64,000 nt of DNA from Burkholderiaceae bacterium. GTDB lineage: Bacteria > Pseudomonadota > Gammaproteobacteria > Burkholderiales > Burkholderiaceae_E. The position numbers and the translations under genes are program-made. Positions 52,443-62,603 of the stretch are shown piece by piece. Under the pieces are notes generated by a model that was not told where the DNA came from, searched no databases, and worked only from the letters and a program-made list of their open reading frames with translations. The stretch is from NCBI GenBank assembly GCA_024637155.1, contig JAGXFR010000003.1, positions 1-64,000 on the forward strand, read 5' to 3'. Each line of letters opens with the position of its first letter. Positions within the stretch are counted from its first letter, which is position 1.

Positions 52443-53912
52443 TCAGCTTTCTTCCGACTCGTCCTCGTCGCCGCTTTCTTCCGGTTCCGGCAACAGGCGA
52501 CGGCTGTCGGATTCCGGCAGCGACTGCACGTCACGCAGCTTGCGCTCGATCGCGCGGGTGCGCACCCGCGCGCTGCCGATCGAATTGGTCGCCCGTTCCA
52601 GGTGCGTGCGCGTGTTGTCGAGCACGTCGCCGAACTTGCCGAACTCGGTCTTGACGGCGCCCAGCAACTGCCACACCTCGCTCGATCGCTTCTCGACGGC
52701 CAGCGTGCGAAATCCCATCTGCAGGCTCGAGAGGATTGCCGCCAGCGTCGTGGGGCCCGCCACCACGACCCGGCTGTCGTGCTGCAGCCCGTCGACCAGG
52801 CCGGGGCGCCGCAGCACCTCGGCGTAGAGGCCTTCGGTCGGCAGGAAGAGCACCGCGAAATCGGTCGTCTCCGGTGGCGCCAGGTACTTCTGCGCGATAG
52901 TCTTCGCCTCGAGCCGCAGCCGGACTTCGAGCTGGCGTCCGGCCGCCTCGGCGCCCGGCGCGTCGGCGCGCTCCTGCGCCCGCACCAGGCGCTCGTAGTC
53001 CTCGCGCGGAAACTTCGCGTCGATCGGCAGCCATACCGGCGTGTCGTCGCCGCGCCCCGGCAGCCGGATCGCGTATTCGACGCGTTCGTTGGAGCCCGCC
53101 ACCACTTCGACGTTGAGTTCGTACTGCTCGCGCACCAGAATCTGTTCGAGGATCGCACCGAGCTGCACCTCACCCCAGGTGCCGCGGCTCTTGACGTTGG
53201 TCAGCACGCGTTTCAGGTCGCCGACATCCGAGGCAAGCGCCTGCATCTCGCCCAGTCCCTTGTGCACCTGCTCGAGGCGCTCGGAGACGAGCTGGAAGGA
53301 CTGGCCGAGCCGCTGCTCCAGCGTCGCATGCAGTTTCTCGTCGACAGTGCGGCGCATCTCCTCGAGCTTGGCCGCGTTGTCGGTCTGCAGTTCGCGCAGC
53401 TTGGTCTCGAGCGTTTCGCGCACTTCCTGCATGCGCCGGTCGTTGCGCTGCCCGAGTTCGGTGAGTGCGAGCTGCACGCTGCTGGAGAAGTCCTTCAGAT
53501 TCTTGGCCGCCTCCTCCCGGTTGCGCTGCGCGTCCGCGATCGAGGTCTCGCGCAATGCGCCGAGACGGTGTTCGTTCGACTCGGTCAGGGTCGTGAGCTG
53601 ACGCGCGAAGGAATCGATCTGGCCGTTTTGCACCTGCGCGATCGAGCTCGTCTGCTGCACCAGGCTGCGCGCGAGCTCGTTCAAGATCGCGCCCAGCTCC
53701 GCGCGGTTGTCGCGTGACTGGGTGGCGAACTCGCCGCGCAACTCGCGCTGCTGCTGCGCCTGCGCGGCCCCGAGCGTGGCCAGTTCCGGCAGGACGACCG
53801 CGCCCGGATCGGGCGCTCGGCGCAGCAGCAGCGCCACCAGCAACACCACGATCAGAATCAGCAGAACCACGGCAGCCACCGGAAGCCAGGGCAGGATCAA
53901 CAGTTCGTTCAC
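52443..53912 (-). CDS. rmuC: RmuC-family DNA recombination protein
   Basis: 489 residues. An N-terminal membrane helix (ELLILPWLPVAAVVLLILIV) is followed by a long coiled coil (QQRELRGEFATQSRDNRAEL and onward, about residues 55-210) and the RmuC domain (KSRGTWGEVQLGAILEQILV, LPIDAKFPREDYERLVRAQE, FLPTEGLYAEVLRRPGLVD). It limits sequence inversions and is nuclease-fold related. GTG 53912 is the start, with GAGGCGAC upstream; the longer frame to 54026 is rejected. The C-terminal tail is acidic. Confidence 0.9.
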   Translation of the reverse strand: MNELLILPWLPVAAVVLLILIVVLLVALLLRRAPDPGAVVLPELATLGAAQAQQQRELRGEFATQSRDNRAELGAILNELARSLVQQTSSIAQVQNGQIDSFARQLTTLTESNEHRLGALRETSIADAQRNREEAAKNLKDFSSSVQLALTELGQRNDRRMQEVRETLETKLRELQTDNAAKLEEMRRTVDEKLHATLEQRLGQSFQLVSERLEQVHKGLGEMQALASDVGDLKRVLTNVKSRGTWGEVQLGAILEQILVREQYELNVEVVAGSNERVEYAIRLPGRGDDTPVWLPIDAKFPREDYERLVRAQERADAPGAEAAGRQLEVRLRLEAKTIAQKYLAPPETTDFAVLFLPTEGLYAEVLRRPGLVDGLQHDSRVVVAGPTTLAAILSSLQMGFRTLAVEKRSSEVWQLLGAVKTEFGKFGDVLDNTRTHLERATNSIGSARVRTRAIERKLRDVQSLPESDSRRLLPEPEESGDEDESEES

Positions 53913-54053
53913 GTCGCCTCTTCGATTCGCCGGCGGGTTGCGCGCGGCCGGGCCGCCGCGCGTGATGTGCAGCATACACAAGGTCAGGCGCGCCTGTCGC
54001 GCGCCGCGCGCCGCCCCTGCGGCCACGGCCGGCTCGTCCCTGCCGTCCCGGAA

Positions 54054-56549
54054 TCAGACGTCGCGCAGCGTCGCGATCGGCGGTGCGGAAACGACGACGC
54101 GCAGACCGAACCAGCCGGCCACCAGCGCGAGCAGCGCGCCGGCCAGCGCGCCCGCCGGCAGCATCGACCAGCGCAGCGTCATCGTGAAGTCGAACACCTG
54201 CGCGGCGAGCGCCCAGCCCACGACCAGTGCCGCCAGCGCCGCCAGCACCCCGGCCAGCGCGCCCGTGAACGCGAGTTCCCAGAGCTGCGCGGCCGCGAGC
54301 TGCCGGCGCGACGCGCCCAGCGCCCGCATCAGGGCGGCCTCGCGGATGCGCTCGTCACGCGAACTGGCCAGCGCCCCGTAGAGCACCACCACGCCGGCCA
54401 CCAGCGTCAGCACGAAGAGGAACTGGACGGCCTGGATCACCTGTTCGAGCACACGCTGCACCTGGCGCAGGATGTTGCCGGTGTCGAAGACGGTCAGGTT
54501 GGGAAAGGCGCGCACCAGTTCGGTGTCCAGCCCCGGTGCGGACGCCGGCTGATGATAGGCCGTGATCAGCGACTGCGGCATGCCCGCGAGCGCGGCGGGC
54601 GACAGAATCATGAAGAAGTTGACCTTCATCGAATCCCACGCCACCTTGCGCGCGCTGGTCAGGCGAACGGTGACGCGGCTGCCGGCCACGTCGAAGGTGA
54701 GCTGGTCACCCAGCGCGAGGCCGAGCGACTCCATGATCCCGGACTCGGCCGATGCCTCGCGGGCGCCGGGGCTGAACCATTTCCCCGCGACGAGCCGATT
54801 GTGCCCGGGCAGCTGGTCCATGTAGGACAGGTTCATTTCGCGCTCGACCAGCCGCCGCGCTCGGTCCCCCTCGTAGCGTGCGGATCGAACGGGGCTCCCG
54901 TTGACCTCGACCAGACGCCCGCGCACCATCGGCGAGAGTTCCGCACCCTTCACCCCGGAGCGGGCCAGCAACGCCCCCACCGCCTCGCGCTGGTCGGCCT
55001 GCACGTTGATCACGAATCGATTGGGGGCGTCGGCGGGGGTCGCCTTGCGCCAGCCCTCGATCAGATCGGTGCGGGTGACGCCCAGCAACGTCAGGGCCAT
55101 CAGCCCGATCGCCAGCGCCGCCGTCTGGATCACCGTCGCCGCGCGCCGGCGCGACCAGGACGCGAGCGCCAGCCGCAGCACGGCGCTGCGCGCCACGCCC
55201 GAGAGCGAGCGCAGTCGCCCGACCAGCGCCACCACCCCGAAGCCGACAACGACGAACACCACCGCCGCGCCCGCGAAACCGCCCAGCGCGATCAGCGCAA
55301 TCTTGCGATCCCCGGCCAGCCAGAACATCAGCGCGGCGAAGCTGGCCGCGGCCACGCCCGCCCCGACCCAGGCCGACGCGCCCGGCACGCCCAGCTCGCG
55401 GCGCAGCGCCCGCAGCGGCGGCACCCCGGCAAGCCGAACGAACGGCCACGCGCCGAAACCGATCACCAGCGCGAGCGACACCAGCAGCGCCTGCGCGGCC
55501 GGATACAGGGAAGGCGCCGGCAGCACCAGTTCAATGAGCGGCGCGAACGCGCTGGCGAGCAGGTAGTGCAGTGCCCAACCCAGAGCCGTGCCGAGCAAGG
55601 CGCCAAGCACCGCCACAATGATCAGTTCGACGAGCAGGATTCCAAGCAACCTGCCCTGCTGGAGCCCGATCGCCTTGATGACTGCGCAGCCGTCGAGGTG
55701 GCGCCCGGCGAAGCGCCGTGCCGCCAGCGCGACCGCGACCGCGGCGATCAGCGCCGAGAGCAGCGCCACCAGCGACAGAAACTGCTCGGCTCGATCGAGC
55801 GTCACCCGCAGGTCCGGCCGCCCGGCATCGAGCGATTCGACGCGCTGGCCGCGCTGCAGGCGTGCCTGTACCCAGGTCTTGAACGCCGCGACCGCCTCGG
55901 GCGCTCCGGTGAGGATCATGCGGTAGGTGACCCGGCTCGCCGGCTGGATCAATCCGGTGGCGCCAAGCTGGTCCCAGGCGATCAACGCACGCGGGGCGAA
56001 GTTCACGAAGCCCGTGCCGCGATCGGGCTCGATCATGATCAGCCGCGCAATCTGCAGGCGGCTCTCCCCCACGCCGACCGCATCTCCGCGCGCGAGCGAG
56101 AGTCCGTAGAGCAGTTGCGGATCGGCCCAGACTTCGCCGGGCGCCGGCGCGCGCTCCGCATCGCGCTCGGCGCCGTGGAGTTCGTCGGTGACGCGCAGAC
56201 GGCCGCGCAACGGATAGTTCTCGGTCACGGCCTTGACCGAGGCCAGTTGCGTGCGGTCGTTCGCGATCAGCATGCTCGCGAACTCGGCCGTGCGCGCGAC
56301 GCGCAGCCCGCGCGTGCCGGCCTCCGCGAGAAACTCCGGCGGGATCGCGCGATCCGAGGCGACCACCAGGTCGCCACCGAGCAGCTGCGTGGCCTGGAGG
56401 GCGAGCGCGGAACGCATCCGGTCAACGAAGAAGCCGACCGACGAGGTGGCGGCCACCGCCACGACCAGCGCGGCCACCAGGAGGTTCAGCTCGCCGGCGC
56501 GCCAGTCGCGCCGGGCGAACGAAATTGCGATTCGGAGGACGCTGAGCAT
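54054..56549 (-). CDS. FtsX-like ABC transporter permease (YbbP-like)
   Basis: 831 residues with a signal-anchor helix, a large periplasmic MacB-like domain, and two FtsX-type four-helix bundles (about 255-410 with LSLVALLSALIAAVAVALAA, and 700-820 with FLFVLTLVAGVVVLYGALAS). It matches the YbbP-type permeases that with a YbbA-like ATPase export or extract lipids and lipoproteins. No ATPase gene is adjacent in the window; it may lie elsewhere. It is a single gene on the minus strand, divergent from the enoyl-CoA hydratase gene. Confidence 0.88.
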   Translation of the reverse strand: MLSVLRIAISFARRDWRAGELNLLVAALVVAVAATSSVGFFVDRMRSALALQATQLLGGDLVVASDRAIPPEFLAEAGTRGLRVARTAEFASMLIANDRTQLASVKAVTENYPLRGRLRVTDELHGAERDAERAPAPGEVWADPQLLYGLSLARGDAVGVGESRLQIARLIMIEPDRGTGFVNFAPRALIAWDQLGATGLIQPASRVTYRMILTGAPEAVAAFKTWVQARLQRGQRVESLDAGRPDLRVTLDRAEQFLSLVALLSALIAAVAVALAARRFAGRHLDGCAVIKAIGLQQGRLLGILLVELIIVAVLGALLGTALGWALHYLLASAFAPLIELVLPAPSLYPAAQALLVSLALVIGFGAWPFVRLAGVPPLRALRRELGVPGASAWVGAGVAAASFAALMFWLAGDRKIALIALGGFAGAAVVFVVVGFGVVALVGRLRSLSGVARSAVLRLALASWSRRRAATVIQTAALAIGLMALTLLGVTRTDLIEGWRKATPADAPNRFVINVQADQREAVGALLARSGVKGAELSPMVRGRLVEVNGSPVRSARYEGDRARRLVEREMNLSYMDQLPGHNRLVAGKWFSPGAREASAESGIMESLGLALGDQLTFDVAGSRVTVRLTSARKVAWDSMKVNFFMILSPAALAGMPQSLITAYHQPASAPGLDTELVRAFPNLTVFDTGNILRQVQRVLEQVIQAVQFLFVLTLVAGVVVLYGALASSRDERIREAALMRALGASRRQLAAAQLWELAFTGALAGVLAALAALVVGWALAAQVFDFTMTLRWSMLPAGALAGALLALVAGWFGLRVVVSAPPIATLRDV

Positions 56550-56666
56550 GACCGATTGTAGCCGCGCCCTCCTGCGCCCTTGCTACCATCAAGGGCAACC
56601 AAAGGCGCAGGCGGCGCCAGGGTCGCGCGGTGCCCGCACCGCTGCTCACGTCACCGGAGAAACCCA

Positions 56667-57506
56667 ATGGATCTGCAGTGCTTCACTTTCTCGGTCGCGC
56701 AGGGAGTCGCCAGGTTGACGTTGAACCGGCCCGATGCGATGAACACGATCACGCCGACGCTGTGGCGGGAGCTCGAAACGGTCCTCGATCACCTGCAGCG
56801 TGAGGCACCCGCGCGCGCGCTCATCATCGCGTCCACCGGCAAGCACTTCTGCGCCGGCATGTCGCTCGAGATGTTCGGCACGGGCATTTCGCTCGACGAG
56901 ACGAGCGCCCCGTCGCGTGCCAACATCGCGCCGGTTCTTGCGGACATGCAGCGCGCGCTCGACAAGCTCGCCGCTCTGCGCATGCCCGTCATCGCCGTGA
57001 TCCAGGGCGGTTGCATCGGAGGCGGGGTCGATCTGGTCGCGGCCTGCGACCTGCGCTACTGCAGCGCCGACGCGTTCTTCTGCATCCAGGAGATCAACAT
57101 CGGCATGGTCGCCGACCTCGGCACGCTGCAGCGGCTTCCCAAACTGATTCCCGATGCCGTCGTGCGCGAACTTGCCTTCACCGGGCGGCGCCTGCCCGCG
57201 GAGCGCGCGTTTGCCGTCGGGCTGGTCAACGGCGTCGCGCCCGATTCCGATGCGGCGTTCGCAACGGCGCTCGAGACCGCGCTCGAGATCGCATCCAAGC
57301 CCCCGGTCGCCGTGTGGGGCAGCAAGCAGGCAATCGACTACGCCCGCGATCACCCGGTGGCCGACGGCCTGCGACAGATGGGTTGGCTGCAGTCGGCGCT
57401 CTGGGACACCGGCGCGATCGTCGAGAGCATGAGCGCGCGCCAGCAACGCCGCGCGCCCGAGTACACTGAGCTTGCGCCGTTGCGCTTTTTCACCGACAAG
57501 AACTGA
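56667..57506 (+). CDS. Enoyl-CoA hydratase/isomerase-family protein
   Basis: 279 residues of the crotonase fold. ALIIASTGKHFCAGMSLEMF is the CoA-binding oxyanion region with the second GGVD block (VIQGGCIGGGVDLVAACDLR), and EINIGMVADLGTLQRLPKLI carries the Glu/Asp catalytic area. It resembles delta3,5-delta2,4-dienoyl-CoA isomerases. CGGAGAAACCC precedes ATG 56667. The CMD-family gene follows after 57 bases in the same direction. Confidence 0.88.
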   Translation: MDLQCFTFSVAQGVARLTLNRPDAMNTITPTLWRELETVLDHLQREAPARALIIASTGKHFCAGMSLEMFGTGISLDETSAPSRANIAPVLADMQRALDKLAALRMPVIAVIQGGCIGGGVDLVAACDLRYCSADAFFCIQEINIGMVADLGTLQRLPKLIPDAVVRELAFTGRRLPAERAFAVGLVNGVAPDSDAAFATALETALEIASKPPVAVWGSKQAIDYARDHPVADGLRQMGWLQSALWDTGAIVESMSARQQRRAPEYTELAPLRFFTDKN

Positions 57507-57563
57507 AACCGCGGCCCCCTGCCGCGATCGTCGCACGCCCCGAAGCCCCCCGGAGTCCCCGCC

Positions 57564-58106
57564 ATGCCGCGCATTCCCTATCTGCCTCTCGATCTGAAGG
57601 AACCCGCCGACATCGTCTCGGCGGTACGCGCGCGCCGCGGCGGAACGCTGCTCAATCTGGATCGGATCCTGCTGCACAGCCCCGAGTTCGCGCGCGGCTG
57701 GGCCCCTCTGCTCGCCGCCGTGCGCACCCGGCTGTCGATCCCGCCGCGCCTGCGCGAACTGGCGATCTGCGTGGTGGCGGTGCTCAATCGTGCCGAGTAC
57801 GAGTTTCTGCACCACGCACCGGAATTCATTCAGGCAGGCGGAAGCGAAGCACAGGTTGCGCGCCTGCGCACGCCCGAGGCCGCCGGCGGCGACGAGGAAC
57901 TGTTCAACGATGCCGAGCGTGTGGTGATCGCGCTCGCCATCGAGATGACCCGCAACGTGGAGGTTTCCGACGAGACCTTCGCGTGGGCGCGTGCGCAGTT
58001 CGACCACCAGTCGCTGGTCGAGTTGATTGCCACGATCGCGACCTACAACATGGTGTCGCGCATCCTCGTGGCCACCGGCGTGACCATCGAAGCTCAGGAG
58101 GACTGA
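57564..58106 (+). CDS. Carboxymuconolactone decarboxylase-family protein
   Basis: 180 residues of the AhpD/CMD fold. LSIPPRLRELAICVVAVLNR and AEYEFLHHAPEFIQAGGSEA give the family helix with Glu and His; the peroxidase-type CxxC of AhpD is absent, so a decarboxylase-like or non-redox role is more likely. It is convergent with the hydroxyacid dehydrogenase gene, and the two stops overlap by 13 bases. Confidence 0.85.
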   Translation: MPRIPYLPLDLKEPADIVSAVRARRGGTLLNLDRILLHSPEFARGWAPLLAAVRTRLSIPPRLRELAICVVAVLNRAEYEFLHHAPEFIQAGGSEAQVARLRTPEAAGGDEELFNDAERVVIALAIEMTRNVEVSDETFAWARAQFDHQSLVELIATIATYNMVSRILVATGVTIEAQED

Positions 58107-59083
58107 AGCACGCGGATCGGCTTGCCGTCGAGCCAGGCGCTGACCGCCTCGCGCAGCCCCTCGTGGAAAGCCTGAAAGACGGGCTCCGTCGCATAGCCCA
58201 GGTGTGGCGACAGGGTCACGTTGGGGAGCGCCAGCAGCGCATCCTCGGCTGGCAGGGGCTCGGTGCCGAACACGTCGAGCGCCGCATGACCCGGGCGCCC
58301 CGCGGCCAGCGCTGCGACGAGCGCACCCGACTCGATCAGGCCCGCGCGTGACGTATTCACCAGCAGCGAATTGGGCGCCATGCGCGCGAGTTCGGCGGCG
58401 CCGACGATGCCGCGCGTGCGCTCGGAGAGCACGAGGTGCAGGCTCACCACGCGTGAAGTCGCGAAGAGCTCCTCGCGGGAAACGCGTCGTGCCCCGAGCG
58501 CAGCGGCGCGCTCGTCGGTGAGATTCGTGCTCCAGGCCAGCACCTCCATCCCGAAGGTCTGGCCGGCCCGCGCGACGCGCTCGCCGATCGCACCCAGGCC
58601 CACCACGCCCAGCCGCTCGCCTTCGAGGCAGAACGGCAGCGGGTAGGAAGCGCCTCGCGCATCGGATCGCCAGTAGCCAGCCCGCAGGCCGGCGTCGGCG
58701 GCCGCGAGCCGCTTGGCGCCGGCGAGAATCAGCGCCCAGGTCTGCTCCGCCGTGCAGGCCTTCACGGGTCCGCCCGGGGTATTGGAGACCACCACGCCGC
58801 GCCGGGCGGCGCTCGCCGAATCGACGGCCGCGTTGCGCTGCCCGGTGAACACGATGAAACGCAGGCGCGGCAGACGCTCGAGCAGTTCCGCGGGACACGC
58901 CATGCGCTCGCGCATCAGGCAAATCGCGTCGAAGTCGCGCAACGCCTCGGCGGCCGCTTCCAGGCTCCCCAGCGGCCGATCGAAGACGACGACCTCGGCG
59001 CGTTTGCGCACGTCCGACCAGTCGGCCGTCGCAAGCGCCGCCCCTTCATAGTCGTCGCAGATGGCGATGCGAATCGAATTCAC
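58094..59083 (-). CDS. D-2-hydroxyacid dehydrogenase
   Basis: 329 residues of the D-isomer-specific 2-hydroxyacid dehydrogenase family. LGVVGLGAIGERVARAGQTF is the NAD loop, NTSRAGLIESGALVAALAAG the conserved Arg block, and the C-terminal LPNVTLSPHLGYATEPVFQA contains the catalytic His. GTG 59083 follows AAGGGAGCAAAC, a good ribosome binding site. It could oxidise or reduce an acid imported by the TRAP transporter encoded just upstream, ending 22 bases from that gene. Confidence 0.9.
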   Translation of the reverse strand: MNSIRIAICDDYEGAALATADWSDVRKRAEVVVFDRPLGSLEAAAEALRDFDAICLMRERMACPAELLERLPRLRFIVFTGQRNAAVDSASAARRGVVVSNTPGGPVKACTAEQTWALILAGAKRLAAADAGLRAGYWRSDARGASYPLPFCLEGERLGVVGLGAIGERVARAGQTFGMEVLAWSTNLTDERAAALGARRVSREELFATSRVVSLHLVLSERTRGIVGAAELARMAPNSLLVNTSRAGLIESGALVAALAAGRPGHAALDVFGTEPLPAEDALLALPNVTLSPHLGYATEPVFQAFHEGLREAVSAWLDGKPIRVLQSS

Positions 59084-59104
59084 GTTTGCTCCCTTCAAGT
59101 GGGA

Positions 59105-61207
59105 TCAGGTTCCCGGATCGGCCCGGACCGCCGCACCATCGGCCCGCAGTCCGCCCGCCGCGGCCCCGGGGTCCCCTGCCGCGCGGCGCGCGCGGCGGCC
59201 GAAAAACGCATAGGCGAGCGCCGGCGCGCCGAGTGCGAGCCCGATCAGCGAAAGCTGGAGGTGGTTCAGCCCGATTTCGTCGCCGCCCGGCGCGGCAAAG
59301 AACAGCCCCGCGAAAAACAGCGAGACCCGCGCGATCCAGTCGATCACGCCGTCATTGAAGCGCCCGAAACCGGCCGCGTAGCCTTGCAGCGACGCGCCGA
59401 TCATGTAGATCCCGAGAACTGCGGTGAGCACCACCACGGCGACCTCGCCCGCCGATCCGCGCCCGATGAGAGCCGGGTTGAGCACGAAGAAGAACGGCAG
59501 GAAATAGATGATGCTGCCCAGCCGCATCGCGGCGAAACCGGTGCGCATCGGCCCGGATCCGGCCAGCGTCCCCGCGGCGAAGGCACCCAGCGCGACGGGA
59601 GGCGTGATGAATGACACCATGCCCCAGTACATGATGAACAGGTGCACCGCCAGCGGGTCAAGCCCGACCTTGACAAGCGCCGGCGCCAGGACGATCGCGA
59701 GAAAGATGTAGCAGGCCGTCACCGTCATGCCCATGCCGAAGATGAAGCTGGTGAGCGCACCCATGAGGAGCAGCGCCAGCGTCGACTTTCCGGCAATGAA
59801 AACCAGATCGTTGACCAGCGTGCCGGCGAGCCCGGTCGCCGAAAAGGCCCCGACGATCAGTCCCACGCCCAGCAGCACCGAGACGAGTTCGGCGAGCGAT
59901 CGGCCGATCGCCAGCACGAGATTCGCCGCGCTCTCCAGCGTAAAGCGCGTCGCACGCGAGAACTGGTTGATCACGAGCAGGAGCGCGGTCGCGTAGAAGG
60001 GCGCCAGTGTTTCCTGGCGAAACGCGAGCATCACCCAGATGAGCAGCGCAAAGACAAAGAGATACTGCCAGCCGCGCGCAAAGGTCGCACGCAGGCTCGG
60101 CAACTCCGCAGCCTCCATGCCGCGCAATCCCCGCCGCGCGGAGTACGCGTCGAGCTGTACGAACAGCGCGAAGTAGTAGAGCACCGACGGGATCGCCGCG
60201 GCAATGGCGATTTCCGCGTAGGGCATGCCGAGGAACGACGCCATCACGAAGGCGGTCGTCCCCATCACCGGGGGCATCAGCACGCCGCCCGTCGACGCGC
60301 AGGCTTCGGTCGCCCCCGCGTACTCCTTGCTGAAGCCGGTGCGCTTCATCGCCGGGATCGACACGACTCCGGTGGTGAGCACGTTCGAAATGACGCTGCC
60401 GCTGAGCGATCCCATGAAGCCGCTGGCAAAGATCGACACCTTCGCGGCGCCGCCACGATAGCGCCCGACCAGCGCGAGCGCCAGGTCGTTGAAGAACTGT
60501 CCGCCCCCGGTGAACTGGAGCACCGAGCCGAAGATGATGAACCCGACGACGATCTCACCGAAGGCGCGCATCGGGATGCCGAAGGAGCTTTCGCTCGAGA
60601 GAATGTGAAAGACGATGGTGTCCGTGATCGGGCGCGCGATCCCGGAGATGGGCCCCGGCAGCAGGTCGTTGAACACCGGGTACAGCGAGAAGACGAGCAC
60701 GATCCCGAAGATCACAAGACCGCCGGTGCGACGCGTCGCCTCGAGGATCAGCAGCCACAGCAGATAGGACATGATCTGCGCGGGCGGCGGTGCCCCGTAC
60801 TCCCAGCCGGACCTGAGACTCTGTTCTCCGGTCCAGATGAAATAGCCGGCGGCCGCGATCCCGAGCAGCGCGAGCAGGAGGTCGTACCACGGCGCGCCCT
60901 TCGCGGCCGCGCGCTTCGTGGCGGGAAAGACGCAGAAGGTAACCGCGAGAAACAGGCCGGCGAGCGCATAGAGATAGCGGTTCTCCAGGACCACCACTCC
61001 GAAGAGATGCAGATTGAAGAGCTGGTTGACCGCGAGGGTCAGCGCGAGCAGTGTCACCACGATGAGAATCGGGCGCAACCACGCCGGCGGCGTGCGATAG
61101 CGAAGTTCGTCGCTGATGCGCGCGATCGCGATGCGCAGTTCGGCTTCGGTCTGCTCGCTCACGACGGGCGACGCACCGGGCGTCGCGGACTTGCCGGGCT
61201 CAGTCAT
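59105..61207 (-). CDS. TRAP transporter fused permease (4TM/12TM)
   Basis: 700 residues with about 17 membrane helices. The N-terminal small-subunit part precedes a DctM-like large subunit (GSLSGSVISNVLTTGVVSIP, GGVLMPPVMGTTAFVMASFL, FGMGMTVTACYIFLAIVLAP, FIMYWGMVSFITPPVALGAF). Fused permeases of this type always pair with TAXI solute-binding proteins, as encoded directly upstream here. It imports an organic acid using the sodium or proton gradient; the ligand is unknown. Confidence 0.9.
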   Translation of the reverse strand: MTEPGKSATPGASPVVSEQTEAELRIAIARISDELRYRTPPAWLRPILIVVTLLALTLAVNQLFNLHLFGVVVLENRYLYALAGLFLAVTFCVFPATKRAAAKGAPWYDLLLALLGIAAAGYFIWTGEQSLRSGWEYGAPPPAQIMSYLLWLLILEATRRTGGLVIFGIVLVFSLYPVFNDLLPGPISGIARPITDTIVFHILSSESSFGIPMRAFGEIVVGFIIFGSVLQFTGGGQFFNDLALALVGRYRGGAAKVSIFASGFMGSLSGSVISNVLTTGVVSIPAMKRTGFSKEYAGATEACASTGGVLMPPVMGTTAFVMASFLGMPYAEIAIAAAIPSVLYYFALFVQLDAYSARRGLRGMEAAELPSLRATFARGWQYLFVFALLIWVMLAFRQETLAPFYATALLLVINQFSRATRFTLESAANLVLAIGRSLAELVSVLLGVGLIVGAFSATGLAGTLVNDLVFIAGKSTLALLLMGALTSFIFGMGMTVTACYIFLAIVLAPALVKVGLDPLAVHLFIMYWGMVSFITPPVALGAFAAGTLAGSGPMRTGFAAMRLGSIIYFLPFFFVLNPALIGRGSAGEVAVVVLTAVLGIYMIGASLQGYAAGFGRFNDGVIDWIARVSLFFAGLFFAAPGGDEIGLNHLQLSLIGLALGAPALAYAFFGRRARRAAGDPGAAAGGLRADGAAVRADPGT

Positions 61208-61281
61208 TGCGCGGGGCTCTCCTGGAATCTCGGACCGATCCGGACGCCGCCACGCTACGCGCGGGGGTGCCCGTTTCGCAA

Positions 61282-61316
61282 GAAAAACGGCCGCTTCCGA
61301 ATCCGGAAACGGCCGT
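61282..61316 (-). terminator. Rho-independent terminator after the TAXI gene
   Basis: ACGGCCG with CGGCCGT, then TTCCG with CGGAA, form a long stem (61287-61316) with an AATC-type loop. On the minus strand it is followed by TTTTTCTT. It would reduce read-through from the binding protein gene into the permease gene and so set a high ratio of binding protein. Confidence 0.8.
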
Positions 61317-61329
61317 CACGCCTGCGCAA

Positions 61330-62487
61330 CTAGTGATAGACCGCGACGAATCCGGCTGCCTCGAGCCGCTTGGCACGAAGTTCCATCCAGGCCTTCACGA
61401 ACGCCGCTTCATCCGCGATGTTGCTCTTGTTCACCTCGGCCCACGCCGCCTTGAGCACCTGCTGGCGCTTGACGAGGTTGTCGTTGTGCTTCTGGTGCGC
61501 GTCCGTCCACTTCCCGATTTCCTTGAAATAGCGAATGGCCCCGTCGTGATACGGAACCGCCCATTCGAACTTCTGCCGATCCAGCGCCCAGCCGTTGATC
61601 CCGGGCGAGCTTCCCTGATACTTCGGAAACAGCGTGATCATCGCCTTGGTCATGTTGTAGGCGAGATCCGCGTTCTGGTCGGCATAGGCGATGAGGATCG
61701 GATACGGATAGGCGGCACCTTCATGCGGTTTGGCTTTCGAAATCCCCGCACCCTCGGTCGCGATGTTGGGCAGGAAGAACGGCGCCTTGTCCTGCAGGCG
61801 TTTCCAGCCTTCCTTGTCGTTGTGCGGCAGCGGCGGCCAGTAGATGCCGCGCGGCGACGCTTCCAGTTGGTAGGTCTTGCCCGAAGTCGTCGTCGCGAAT
61901 GCCGCATCGACCTGATTGTTGATGATGCCGTCCCACGACTGGCCAAAGCCCGGGAACTCCACTTTCTTGACGTCGTTCCACGTCAATCCCGCAAACGCAA
62001 GGATCGCCGTGACGTTCTCGTTGAGCGACGGCGAACCCACAATGTAGGCGACGCGCTTGCCCTTGAGATCGGCAAAGGTCTTGATCCCCAGGTCGGCCGC
62101 GACGCCCACGCTCAGGTTGCTGTCCGCGTTCGAGGTCAGCAGCACGCGCACTTCCTGCGGGCCCCAGTCCTTCGCCGCGAAGTCGATCACTCCTTCCTGG
62201 GCAAGATAGCTCGCGCCCACCCCGGTGGCCGAGAACTGCACCTGCTTGGAGCGCAGCGGCACCTGGCGCGAGACGTCGTTCTTGCCCGGCAACACGCGCA
62301 GGTCGACTTTCAGTTCGTTCTTCAGCGCCGCGCCGATCGCAACTGCCTGGTTGTAGCCAGCCGATCCGACGTCGTACGCCGTCCAGGAAATCTGCGCGGG
62401 CAGGCTCACCTGCGCCGATGCCGCCTGCGCGACCAACGCTGCCGTCGCGATTGCGATCCCGCGCGCGAACACTTCTTTTCTCATCAT
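61330..62487 (-). CDS. TAXI-family TRAP solute-binding protein
   Basis: 385 residues with a signal peptide (ARGIAIATAALVAQAASAQV). The mature N-terminus SWTAYDVGSAGYNQAVAIGA and FADLKGKRVAYIVGSPSLNE, VEFPGFGQSWDGIINNQVDA are TAXI features. It binds the substrate in the periplasm and delivers it to the fused permease. ATG 62487 is preceded by CGGAGGAGAC, so this start is firm; the frame is open to 62532. Confidence 0.92.
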   Translation of the reverse strand: MMRKEVFARGIAIATAALVAQAASAQVSLPAQISWTAYDVGSAGYNQAVAIGAALKNELKVDLRVLPGKNDVSRQVPLRSKQVQFSATGVGASYLAQEGVIDFAAKDWGPQEVRVLLTSNADSNLSVGVAADLGIKTFADLKGKRVAYIVGSPSLNENVTAILAFAGLTWNDVKKVEFPGFGQSWDGIINNQVDAAFATTTSGKTYQLEASPRGIYWPPLPHNDKEGWKRLQDKAPFFLPNIATEGAGISKAKPHEGAAYPYPILIAYADQNADLAYNMTKAMITLFPKYQGSSPGINGWALDRQKFEWAVPYHDGAIRYFKEIGKWTDAHQKHNDNLVKRQQVLKAAWAEVNKSNIADEAAFVKAWMELRAKRLEAAGFVAVYH

Positions 62488-62603
62488 GTCTCCTCCGTGT
62501 GGCCCGATGCTTCCGGGCTCTTTCTCTGTCACTCGGCCCCGACCTCACGGCAGGGAACGTCACCGTCTATTTCTTGCCGCCGGGCGCCTGTTGCGCGACC
62601 CTC

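Noticed and set aside
53967-56561. An 864-codon plus-strand frame opposite the FtsX-like permease
   Set aside because: It is the mirror of a membrane protein gene, with Arg/Gln/His-rich sequence and no motif.
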